A stretch of 7,460 nt of DNA. Source: Bacillota bacterium (GTDB lineage: Bacteria; Bacillota; Clostridia; Lachnospirales; Anaerotignaceae). The notes under the pieces were generated by a model. That model worked only from the letters and a program-made list of their open reading frames with translations. It did not search any database and was not told the origin of the DNA. Shown in pieces: positions 1-5,772 of this stretch (the first letter of the stretch is position 1; each line of letters opens with the position of its first letter). The DNA lies in assembly GCA_030526765.1 (NCBI GenBank), contig JAUNCB010000047.1, forward strand, positions 1-7,460, read 5' to 3'. The position numbers were made by a program, and so were the translations under genes.

Positions 1-2469
1 ATCCGCTTTGTCCTCTCTATCATTGCCCCGGAAGAACGGGAAGAATACCTGCATTTTATTTATGAGGATACGCCCCATTTCCTGCAGTCCGGCATGCGGA
101 AGCAGTCTCATCTGTTCCATTTCCGCGGCATCGGCGAAAAACAGAGCACCTTATATCAGGTTACTCTGCTGCGCTCCGATTTTGAGGAGAATGCTCATCG
201 CTTCATCCTCATCTGGCAGAAAATGCAGCCAAACCACCTCCCCGAAAAGCTTTTTCCCAGAGGTACAGAGTCCGCTCAGCTTTATCCGGATACCCTGCGG
301 CAGCTGCGGATCGGACGCATCAGCTTTTATAATGACAACTGGTACACCCTGAAATCCATGGGGGATGAAACAGCTGCCATTCTGGAGCATACAGAAGAAG
401 AGATCCGCACCCTGTTCAACGGCCGTCTGATCGAAACCATTCTGCCGGAGGACCGAAAACTGGTGCAGCAGTTTTTCCACGATCAGCTGAAGAGCCACGG
501 AGATGCGGAAATGACCTTCCGTATCCGCCAGAAATTTGACCGTTTCCTTTGGGTACTGTTAAAATGCCGCTTGGAAATCGGCTCCGACGGCAAGGAATAT
601 CTGACAGGCACCGTAACGGATGTACACCGCAGCAAAATGAACCAGAATAAGATGCAGATGGATCTGAAGCAGTATCGTGCCCTCTTTGCCAACACCCAGA
701 ATGTAACCTATGAATGGGATATGATCGAGGATACCATTCATTTCTCCGAGCAGTGGTATGAAATTTTCGGCTATCATCCCAAAAAGGAACGGGCCCTTGC
801 AGAGCTGTCCACCAACAGCCATTTCCACCCCGAGGACATCACCCAGCTTTACGGGCTGATCCATAATCTGCAGCAGGGAAGCCCCCAGCAGATCATTGAT
901 GTGCGTATCGCCAAGGCAGACGGACGCTATCTGTGGTGCCGTTATCTGGCTACTGCCATCCATGATGAGGACGGCAGACTCCTGAAAATGGTCGGCATCA
1001 TTCTGAATATCGATGAAGAGAAGCGTGCCACCAAGGCTTTGCAGGAAAAAGCCGAACGGGACTCTCTGACAAAGCTGCTGAACAAAACCACAACCAGACA
1101 GCAGGCGGAGGAATATATCTCCTCCATGCCCAATGGTGCTCCCTGTGCCCTGCTGGTCATCGATCTGGATAATTTCAAGCAGGTCAACGATCTTTACGGG
1201 CATATGTTCGGGGACACCCTTCTGGAAAGCACCGCCGTTGAAATCAAACGCCTTTTCCGTACTCAGGATATCATCGGGCGGATCGGCGGCGATGAATTCA
1301 TGGTGCTGATGCGCGGCACCTCCGATCCCGATCTGGCAAAAAGCCGCTGTGAACGGCTGATCTTTACCCTGCAGAATATGTTCCGCAGCCAGCTGCCCGA
1401 CTGCAATGTGGGCTGCTCCATCGGGGTTGCCTTTGCACCGGATCACGGCAGAACCTATTATGAGCTGTTCCAGCGTGCCGATCAGGCCCTATATCAGGTA
1501 AAAAGACGGGGGAAAAACGGATTCCTCTTCTATAACAGCACGGAAATTTCCCTCCTGCCGCAGGAGGACAATGTAACCGCCCTGAATGCCCGTATCGATT
1601 CCGATGATGCACCGGAGCTGGTTTACAGCAATATCGTGCAGTATACCTTCCGCCATCTGTACGAATCCGGCAATGTGGAAGCCGCTCTGCAGAATGTACT
1701 GGAAGTGATCGGTACCCAGCTGAATATCAGCCGTGTATATATTTTCGAAAATTCCGAGGATAATGCCTACTGCAACAACACCTTTGAGTGGTGCAACGAA
1801 GGCGTAGCGCCGGAGATCCAGAATCTGCAGAATATCAGCTATGAAGAGGATATTCCCACCTTCCTTGAGAATTTCCAGGGGCAGGATGTTTTCTGCTGCT
1901 CCGATGTTTCTGCCCTGCCCCGTGACCTGCGGGATATTCTGGAGCCGCAGGGGATCAAATCCCTGCTCCACTGTGCCATCCGTGATAACGGTGTATTCCG
2001 CGGCTATGTGGGCTTTGACGACTGTAAGCACAAACGGCACTGGACCATGGATCAGATCAATCTGCTGACCTTCTTCTCCCAGATGCTTTCCATTATTCTG
2101 CTGAAAAAGCGGGCACAGGATGCCACAGACCGCCACGCAGGCAATCTGCGCAGCATTCTGGACAGCCAGAATGCATGGATCTATGTCATCGATCCAGAAA
2201 CCTGCAAGCTGAAATTCCTGAATGCCAAAACACTGGAGCTGGCACCGGAGGCAAAGATCGGCATGCACTGCTATCGGGCTCTGATGGGACGGGAGAGCCG
2301 CTGTCCCGGCTGTCCCGCCCTGAACATTGCGGAAGAAAAAACCGCTGAGCAGATCCTCTATAACAGACATTTCCAGCTTCATGTTCTCTCGGAGGCAACA
2401 CTCATCCAATGGGAAAATGAAAGCTCCTGTATGCTTACCTGCCGTGAGGTCAAAAAAGAAGTCATGTAA
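1..2469 (+). CDS. Multi-sensor diguanylate cyclase (PAS-PAS-GGDEF-GAF-PAS), 5' end cut
   Basis: Makes cyclic di-GMP from two GTP. The frame is open from base 1 with no credible start, so the N terminus lies outside; 822 codons are visible (numbered from base 1). Residues 1-80 look like the end of a sensor domain. PAS-like folds follow at about 100-210 and 222-340; the second ends in a PAC-like GRYLWCR...GRLLKMVGIILNI stretch. The GGDEF domain spans about 353-512. It has IDLDNFKQVND (metal-binding Asp at 388), a canonical GGDEF signature at 429-433, and RTQD at 420-423, exactly five residues upstream, which fits the inhibitory I-site. A GAF-like region covers about 540-700. A last PAS-like module, about 715-815, carries HCYRALMGRESRCPGCP. 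No EAL or HD-GYP domain and no membrane segment is visible, so the visible part looks cytosolic. The gene ends at TAA (2467-2469), just before a terminator. The cyclase call is firm; the ligands of the sensor domains are unknown. Confidence 0.93.
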   Translation: MRFVLSIIAPEEREEYLHFIYEDTPHFLQSGMRKQSHLFHFRGIGEKQSTLYQVTLLRSDFEENAHRFILIWQKMQPNHLPEKLFPRGTESAQLYPDTLRQLRIGRISFYNDNWYTLKSMGDETAAILEHTEEEIRTLFNGRLIETILPEDRKLVQQFFHDQLKSHGDAEMTFRIRQKFDRFLWVLLKCRLEIGSDGKEYLTGTVTDVHRSKMNQNKMQMDLKQYRALFANTQNVTYEWDMIEDTIHFSEQWYEIFGYHPKKERALAELSTNSHFHPEDITQLYGLIHNLQQGSPQQIIDVRIAKADGRYLWCRYLATAIHDEDGRLLKMVGIILNIDEEKRATKALQEKAERDSLTKLLNKTTTRQQAEEYISSMPNGAPCALLVIDLDNFKQVNDLYGHMFGDTLLESTAVEIKRLFRTQDIIGRIGGDEFMVLMRGTSDPDLAKSRCERLIFTLQNMFRSQLPDCNVGCSIGVAFAPDHGRTYYELFQRADQALYQVKRRGKNGFLFYNSTEISLLPQEDNVTALNARIDSDDAPELVYSNIVQYTFRHLYESGNVEAALQNVLEVIGTQLNISRVYIFENSEDNAYCNNTFEWCNEGVAPEIQNLQNISYEEDIPTFLENFQGQDVFCCSDVSALPRDLRDILEPQGIKSLLHCAIRDNGVFRGYVGFDDCKHKRHWTMDQINLLTFFSQMLSIILLKKRAQDATDRHAGNLRSILDSQNAWIYVIDPETCKLKFLNAKTLELAPEAKIGMHCYRALMGRESRCPGCPALNIAEEKTAEQILYNRHFQLHVLSEATLIQWENESSCMLTCREVKKEVM

Positions 2470-2475
2470 CGAATC

Positions 2476-2508
2476 AAAGGCGTTTCCCCACAGAGGGGAA
2501 ACGCCTTT
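2476..2508. terminator. Bidirectional intrinsic terminator between convergent genes
   Basis: A perfect 14-bp inverted repeat (AAAGGCGTTTCCCC, 2476-2489, and its complement, 2495-2508) encloses a 5-base loop. It begins 7 bases after the cyclase stop codon. On the + strand it ends in CCTTT and runs into a T-rich stretch (2507-2534). On the - strand the same stem ends in CCTTT, about 25 bases past the stop of the facing gene. A single hairpin can therefore serve both convergent genes. Confidence 0.88.
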
Positions 2509-2532
2509 CTTGCTTCTGTCTTTATTCTGTTT

Positions 2533-2991
2533 TTATTCTGCCGCTTTTCCATAGGCATGCTCGATCTCTGTCCATGCCCGCTCCTTCTCGCCATGCATTG
2601 CACTATGCATCAGGCTGATCAGCTCCAGTACGGAGCGGAAGGGCATGGTCTTTTTTTCATCCAGCCATACCACAGAGCCCTGCCAGCTGGCATTGCGCCG
2701 AAACAGGATATGCACTGCGAAGGTCGCTTTTTTGCCCATCTGCGAGCCAACACCGCCATCCTCCGTATATCCGGACAGGGGCAGGAAGGTACGAACCTTC
2801 TGGAAGGACTGGGGCATCCCCTCTTCGTCCATGCTCTGCTCCAGCTTCAGCAGCAGCTGTGTCATGCTGCGAAAGCTGCCGCTCTCTCCTCTGCCGGGAT
2901 TATAATAACGGCCTATCGGATTATCATTTTCATACATATCCATATATAGCAGGAAAGTCCTTGCATCGTAATGATTTGACTGATATAACAT
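2533..2991 (-). CDS. Conserved-looking small soluble protein of unknown function (152 aa)
   Basis: I do not recognise a named function. The ATG at 2989-2991 follows AAGGAG with a 9-base spacer, and the gene ends at TAA (2533-2535) just before the shared terminator. The product has no signal peptide or membrane segment and should be cytosolic. Its N-terminal part (residues 1-50) contains MYENDNPIGRYYNP and a hydrophobic-amphipathic SMTQLLLKLEQSMD helix. The middle is KVRTFLPLSGY. The C-terminal half has a beta-rich FAVHILFRRNASWQGSVVWL segment (91-110), then a helix FRSVLELISLMHSAM (118-132). The RRNASWQG...W...FRSVLELI pattern resembles, from memory, a clostridial family of uncharacterised proteins; no catalytic motif stands out. 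It is transcribed alone, set off by terminators on both sides, so its neighbours do not reveal its role. Confidence 0.82.
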   Translation of the reverse strand: MLYQSNHYDARTFLLYMDMYENDNPIGRYYNPGRGESGSFRSMTQLLLKLEQSMDEEGMPQSFQKVRTFLPLSGYTEDGGVGSQMGKKATFAVHILFRRNASWQGSVVWLDEKKTMPFRSVLELISLMHSAMHGEKERAWTEIEHAYGKAAE

Positions 2992-3000
2992 GGCTCTCCA

Positions 3001-3006
3001 CTCCTT
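3001..3006 (-). promoter_or_regulatory. Ribosome binding site for the 152-aa protein
   Basis: AAGGAG on the minus strand lies 9 bases upstream of the ATG at 2991. It supports this start and the reality of the small gene. Confidence 0.75.
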
Positions 3007-3032
3007 CTCTTTTGTTCTTTTCTTATGCCCTT

Positions 3033-3060
3033 ATCATATCATGTTCCCGTTACAAAACAG
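3033..3060 (-). promoter_or_regulatory. Weak candidate promoter for the 152-aa gene
   Basis: On the minus strand TATGAT (3038-3033) could be a -10 box. The hexamer at the right distance, CTGTTT (3060-3055, 16-base spacer), matches the -35 consensus poorly. The position is sensible: between the pilus-operon terminator and the ribosome site. The call rests on one good hexamer only. Confidence 0.28.
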
Positions 3061-3066
3061 GTTACA
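3049..3066. repeat. Short direct repeat GTTACA, 12-bp period
   Basis: GTTACA occurs at 3049-3054 and again at 3061-3066, so the two copies start 12 bases apart. They overlap the possible -35 region of the small gene and could be an operator, but six bases twice may be chance in an AT-rich spacer. Confidence 0.25.
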
Positions 3067-3082
3067 TTTTCTTCCATAAAAT

Positions 3083-3121
3083 AAAAAAAGCATACCCTCC
3101 GTTACCCGCCGAAGGATATGC
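3083..3121 (-). terminator. Intrinsic terminator of the pilus operon
   Basis: The inverted repeat 3090-3101 / 3110-3121 has an 8-base loop. On the minus strand it gives a continuous 12-bp RNA stem, using two G-U wobbles, followed directly by seven U (complement of 3083-3089). Read on the plus strand, the same two positions become C-A mismatches, so the hairpin is built for minus-strand transcripts. It starts 12 bases past the pilT stop codon. Confidence 0.9.
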
Positions 3122-3133
3122 ATCTTTTCTCTT

Positions 3134-4192
3134 TTAACCCAGACTGCGCTGCAGCTGTTCCGGACGATCGGCATATTCCAGTGCCGTTTCCTTTGTGATC
3201 CTGCCTTCCCGATACAGTGCAAGGATAGACTGATCCATGGAGATCATCCCTTCACTGCCGCCGGAGGCAATGGCATTATCGATCTGATGCCCTTTGTTAT
3301 CCCGAATCATGCTGCGGATGGCACTGTTCAGGTGCATGATCTCATAGGCAGGCACACGCCCACCGTCCACATCCGGCAGAAGCTGCTGAGATACCACTGT
3401 CCGCAGAACAGAGGCAAGCTGCATCCGCACCTGCGCCTGCTGCTCACTGGGGAAGGCATCCACGATACGATTCACCGCATTCACCGCGCCGCTGGTGTGC
3501 AGAGTCGCCAGAATGGTATGCCCTGTTTCCGCCGCTGTAATGGCGGTATGGATGGTTTCCGCATCCCGCATTTCCCCCAGCAAAATCACATCGGGTGCCT
3601 GTCTGAGGCAGGCCCGCAGGGCAGAAAGATAATCCGAGGTATCAATGGCGATCTCTCTCTGGCTGACAATGCTCTTCTGGTGTCTGTGGAGGTATTCAAT
3701 GGGATCCTCCAGTGTTACGATATGACAGTCTCTGGTCTGGTTGATACGGTCGATGATACAGGCCTGTGTGGTGGATTTCCCGCTGCCTGCCGTACCTGTT
3801 ACCAGCACCATACCCTCTGTAGTTTCAGAAAGCTTCATGATTTCCTCAGGGATGCCCAGCTCTTTCCAGTCGGGAATATCAAAGGCAACCACACGGATCA
3901 CAGCCGCCATGGAGCCTCTCTGTCTGTACGCATTGACACGAAAGCGCGCCAGCCCTGCCAGAGAGAAGGAGAAATCGTCATCGCCCGTTTCCTGAAACTG
4001 CGTCATGGAACGGTTTGCCATTTCAAACAGCTCTGTGATCAGCCGTGTCAGTTCATCGGGGAACAGCTTCTCCTCCCCCATCCTGCAGATCCGTCCGTCC
4101 ACCTTTTCCGTAGCGGCACCGCCTGCCACCAGAAAAATATCAGAGGCTTCATCTGTTACTGCCTGTTGTAAAATCGCTCTCATATCTGCCAT
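3134..4192 (-). CDS. pilT: Type IV pilus retraction ATPase PilT
   Basis: Cytoplasmic hexameric ATPase that depolymerises pili during retraction and twitching. The product is 352 aa, the usual PilT length. The N-terminal domain opens with the family-like ASDIFLVAGG (16-25). The catalytic domain has Walker A GTAGSGKSTT (133-142), the Asp box TLEDPIEYLH (160-169), Walker B VILLGEMRD (202-210) and the His box with ATLHTSGAVNAVNRIVDAFP (229-248). AIRSMIRDNK (291-300) matches the C-terminal AIRNLIRE motif that marks PilT rather than the extension ATPase PilB; the length and lack of a long N-terminal domain agree. It is the last gene of the minus-strand pilus operon. AAGGAGG, overlapping the upstream stop, sits 7 bases from the ATG. 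A strong terminator follows. Walker A has TA in place of the textbook PT, a mild change that should not affect function. Confidence 0.96.
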   Translation of the reverse strand: MADMRAILQQAVTDEASDIFLVAGGAATEKVDGRICRMGEEKLFPDELTRLITELFEMANRSMTQFQETGDDDFSFSLAGLARFRVNAYRQRGSMAAVIRVVAFDIPDWKELGIPEEIMKLSETTEGMVLVTGTAGSGKSTTQACIIDRINQTRDCHIVTLEDPIEYLHRHQKSIVSQREIAIDTSDYLSALRACLRQAPDVILLGEMRDAETIHTAITAAETGHTILATLHTSGAVNAVNRIVDAFPSEQQAQVRMQLASVLRTVVSQQLLPDVDGGRVPAYEIMHLNSAIRSMIRDNKGHQIDNAIASGGSEGMISMDQSILALYREGRITKETALEYADRPEQLQRSLG

Positions 4193-4199
4193 AAAACGA

Positions 4200-4206
4200 C
4201 CTCCTT
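4200..4206 (-). promoter_or_regulatory. Ribosome binding site of pilT overlapping the upstream stop
   Basis: AAGGAGG on the minus strand shares its first two A with the TAA stop of the preceding gene (4205-4207) and lies 7 bases before the pilT ATG. This arrangement favours translational coupling and fixes the pilT start. Confidence 0.85.
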
Positions 4207-4603
4207 ACAGCTCGCCGTCCCAAAGATCCAGCGTGCCTTCCTCCCACTCCACATCCACTACAGCCTGCCAGCGCAAAACCTGCCAGCCCGCCGCTGTCTG
4301 CTGCAGCTTCACCTGCAGAGTCTGATTTTCCGATATATCGCACCGATATTCATAAATACCGTTTTCTTCCGTTACACCTTCCGGCATTTCCCCCTGACGG
4401 AGCCTTGCGAAAATCTCTTCCGCTGCCGCATCCGCCGCATAATATTCCGAAACCGCATCCACAGATGCCTGATTCAGCCTGCCGTTTGCCAGCACTGTGC
4501 TCAGGCTCAGAAGGGCAAACACCGTCATACAAAGCACGGCAAAGATCACCAGCAGGGAGCTGCCGCCCACCACAGGCACGGTAAAGCTCTGTTTCTTAGC
4601 CAT
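4205..4603 (-). CDS. PilX/GspK-like minor pilin candidate (132 aa)
   Basis: Small membrane-anchored protein, probably a minor pilin or pilus-assembly protein. A short basic leader (MAKKQ) and a GG at 13-14 precede a hydrophobic helix SSLLVIFAVLCMTVFALLSL (15-34). The C-terminal part, from about residue 42, would face outside; it opens with a helix containing AVSEYYAADAAAEEIFARLR (50-69). If cleavage falls after Gly14, mature residue 5 is Val, not the Glu usual in pilins; PilX and GspK tip-type minor pilins can also lack it. It overlaps the previous gene by 8 bases and has a very strong AGGAGGTG ribosome site. Only 12 bases separate it from pilT. The assignment rests on architecture and operon context; sequence similarity to named families is weak by eye. 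Confidence 0.78.
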   Translation of the reverse strand: MAKKQSFTVPVVGGSSLLVIFAVLCMTVFALLSLSTVLANGRLNQASVDAVSEYYAADAAAEEIFARLRQGEMPEGVTEENGIYEYRCDISENQTLQVKLQQTAAGWQVLRWQAVVDVEWEEGTLDLWDGEL

Positions 4604-4967
4604 CTCCCTTCACCTCCTGCCATGCCACAGGGATTTCCATGAGGACATCATCCCCATCCATTACCTGCAGATCGATCTGCCGCAGGGCGCAGACTGTCTC
4701 CGCCTCCCTTGCCTCTATCCGCAGACCGTTCCCTTCCATATAAACACAGCCTTCGCCATCCTCCCATTTCAGAAGGACTGCGCCGCTGCTTTCTTTCAAT
4801 TCCTCCGCTGTGCTCTGGGCAAGCAATGCCGCCTCTGCAAGGGCTTCATTCCGCTGCGAAACCTGCTCCGCATACACAAATACCTGCAGACAGATGGCTG
4901 CGGCAAGGGCAAACACCAGAACCATGATGAGCTGTTCCATCAAAACCAGAGGTGTCTTGCTTCTCAT
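4596..4967 (-). CDS. Pilin-like protein with variant prepilin motif (123 aa)
   Basis: Type IV pilin-like protein anchored by one N-terminal helix. After a short basic leader (MRSKTP), residues 7-30 form a hydrophobic helix beginning LVLMEQLIMVLVFALAAAIC. If cleavage occurs after Pro6, Glu11 is at mature position +5, the hallmark pilin residue, but Gly at -1 is replaced by Pro and Phe at +1 by Leu. It may therefore be a poor substrate for the prepilin peptidase, or stay uncleaved. The region from about 40 to 60 continues as a charged helix with KES, then a small beta-rich domain ending KGDG. The start overlaps the upstream stop as ATGA (4964-4967), with GGGAGG (4975-4980) 7 bases upstream. At 123 aa it is short for a major pilin; a minor pilin or pilus-initiation role is inferred. 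Confidence 0.8.
   Translation of the reverse strand: MRSKTPLVLMEQLIMVLVFALAAAICLQVFVYAEQVSQRNEALAEAALLAQSTAEELKESSGAVLLKWEDGEGCVYMEGNGLRIEAREAETVCALRQIDLQVMDGDDVLMEIPVAWQEVKGDG
4611..4618 (-). promoter_or_regulatory. Strong ribosome binding site for the PilX-like gene
   Basis: AGGAGGTG on the minus strand matches the 16S rRNA 3' end closely and lies 9 bases from the AGGAGG core to the ATG at 4603. It is inside the preceding coding region, and suggests this minor pilin is made in comparatively large amounts. Confidence 0.75.
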
Positions 4968-5455
4968 GGCAATACCTCCCTTCCGCTGCGCAGCTGCAGG
5001 GTCAGTTCCTCTTCTGTGCCGTCAGACAGGGTCAGTTCGATCTGAAGCATCTGCCCGTCCATGGAAAGGTTCATTTCCTGCGCCTCCAGAATCCGCTCCC
5101 CATCCACGGGAGAAAGGTCACTGTCTGCTGCGGCATAGCATTCCATCAGCCAGCCCTCATAGCAATACAGCTTCGTTTCATACACCTCGTCCTCCAGTGT
5201 TTCCGAAAGGACAAGGGCATCCAGCCCCTCCAGCTTCTCAACAGAAACACCGCCCGATGCATCCGCCTGCCGCACACGGGTCGTCAGATACTGCACCGCA
5301 GTTCGTTCTGCATAGGTTTTCTGATCCCGCTCTGTCATCCGCTGATAACTGCCTGCGCCCATCAGAAGCACCATCAGGATACATACCGCAAAAACCCCGA
5401 AGAGCAGCAGGGCAAGGAAACCGCTTATTTTCTGTTGTTTCTGTTCATTCTTCAT
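4964..5455 (-). CDS. DUF4860-like single-pass pilus-operon protein (163 aa)
   Basis: Membrane-anchored protein of unknown biochemical role. A basic leader (residues 1-10) is followed by one hydrophobic segment, 12-34, and an outward-facing domain. That domain has YLTTRVRQADASGGVSVEKL (56-75), DALVLSE, then YETKLYCYEGWLMECY (92-107) and SPVDGERILEA (115-125). From memory this pattern (TxVRQ.D..G, LVL.E, Y.T..Y.Y.G.L.E) matches DUF4860, a family found in clostridial type IV pilus loci; a profile search would settle it. No Gly-Phe-x3-Glu prepilin site is present. The ATG at 5455 lies 11 bases inside the previous gene and has only a weak ribosome site, so translation is probably coupled to that gene. 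It overlaps the next gene by the four bases ATGA. A minor pilin-like scaffold role is inferred. Confidence 0.8.
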   Translation of the reverse strand: MKNEQKQQKISGFLALLLFGVFAVCILMVLLMGAGSYQRMTERDQKTYAERTAVQYLTTRVRQADASGGVSVEKLEGLDALVLSETLEDEVYETKLYCYEGWLMECYAAADSDLSPVDGERILEAQEMNLSMDGQMLQIELTLSDGTEEELTLQLRSGREVLP

Positions 5456-5768
5456 AGGCAGCGCTCGCTTCCAATACTGTAATATCCGGCATCAGATTCG
5501 ATGCAATGGGTGTATACATCACCACATAACGCGTTTCGTCGATATGGATGCCGTAATGCTCCTTCATATATTCCAGATCCGGCGGATAGATGCCTTCCGC
5601 CGCATAGCAGGCAACCGCCGCCCGCCGCAGGGCATCCTCCAGTTCTGTTTTGCCTTCTGTATGGTGTCCCTCTTCCAGATGATTCACCGCTATCAGAAAG
5701 CAGTATAGTATGGCGATGATCGCCAGCGGAACCAGCATCACCGTCCAGTTTTTCCATTTTTTCTTCAT
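5445..5768 (-). CDS. Small single-pass membrane protein of the pilus operon (107 aa)
   Basis: No named function recognised. I place the start at the ATG at 5766-5768, four bases after the pilC stop, with GGTGA just upstream; a TTG at 5780 would add four residues and is less likely. A basic leader MKKKWKNW is followed by a membrane helix, about 9-28. The outer part contains ELEDALRRAAVACYAAEGIY (42-61), PPDLEYMKEHYGIHID and SNLMPDITVLEA near the C terminus. The A..CYA.EG.YP.DL.Y...YG run recalls the region after the N-terminal helix in pseudopilins of the GspG type and, from memory, recurs in clostridial pilus loci. There is no prepilin cleavage motif. It overlaps the DUF4860-like gene by 11 bases. 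A pilus-assembly accessory role is inferred from position. Confidence 0.77.
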   Translation of the reverse strand: MKKKWKNWTVMLVPLAIIAILYCFLIAVNHLEEGHHTEGKTELEDALRRAAVACYAAEGIYPPDLEYMKEHYGIHIDETRYVVMYTPIASNLMPDITVLEASAAYEE

Positions 5769-5772
5769 GCTA

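Noticed and set aside
94..96. ATG at 94 as the true start of the cyclase
   Set aside because: The frame is open back to base 1 with protein-like sequence, and no ribosome site precedes this ATG. The start is most likely outside the window.
559..1446. 295-codon open frame on the - strand inside the cyclase gene
   Set aside because: Antisense to the PAS and GGDEF coding region, no recognisable domain, and the opposite strand carries unmistakable GGDEF motifs.
1489..2409. 306-codon open frame on the - strand inside the cyclase gene
   Set aside because: Shadow of the GAF and terminal PAS coding region. It has no family match and would have to be expressed inside a continuous + strand gene.
2557..2949. 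130-codon + strand frame opposite the 152-aa gene
   Set aside because: The minus-strand frame has a proper ribosome site, stop-terminator arrangement and more protein-like composition.
3287..4171. 294-codon open frame on the + strand opposite pilT
   Set aside because: It is antisense to a clear PilT gene with all ATPase motifs; its product is rich in His, Cys and Arg and has no recognisable domain. It reflects the codon use of pilT.
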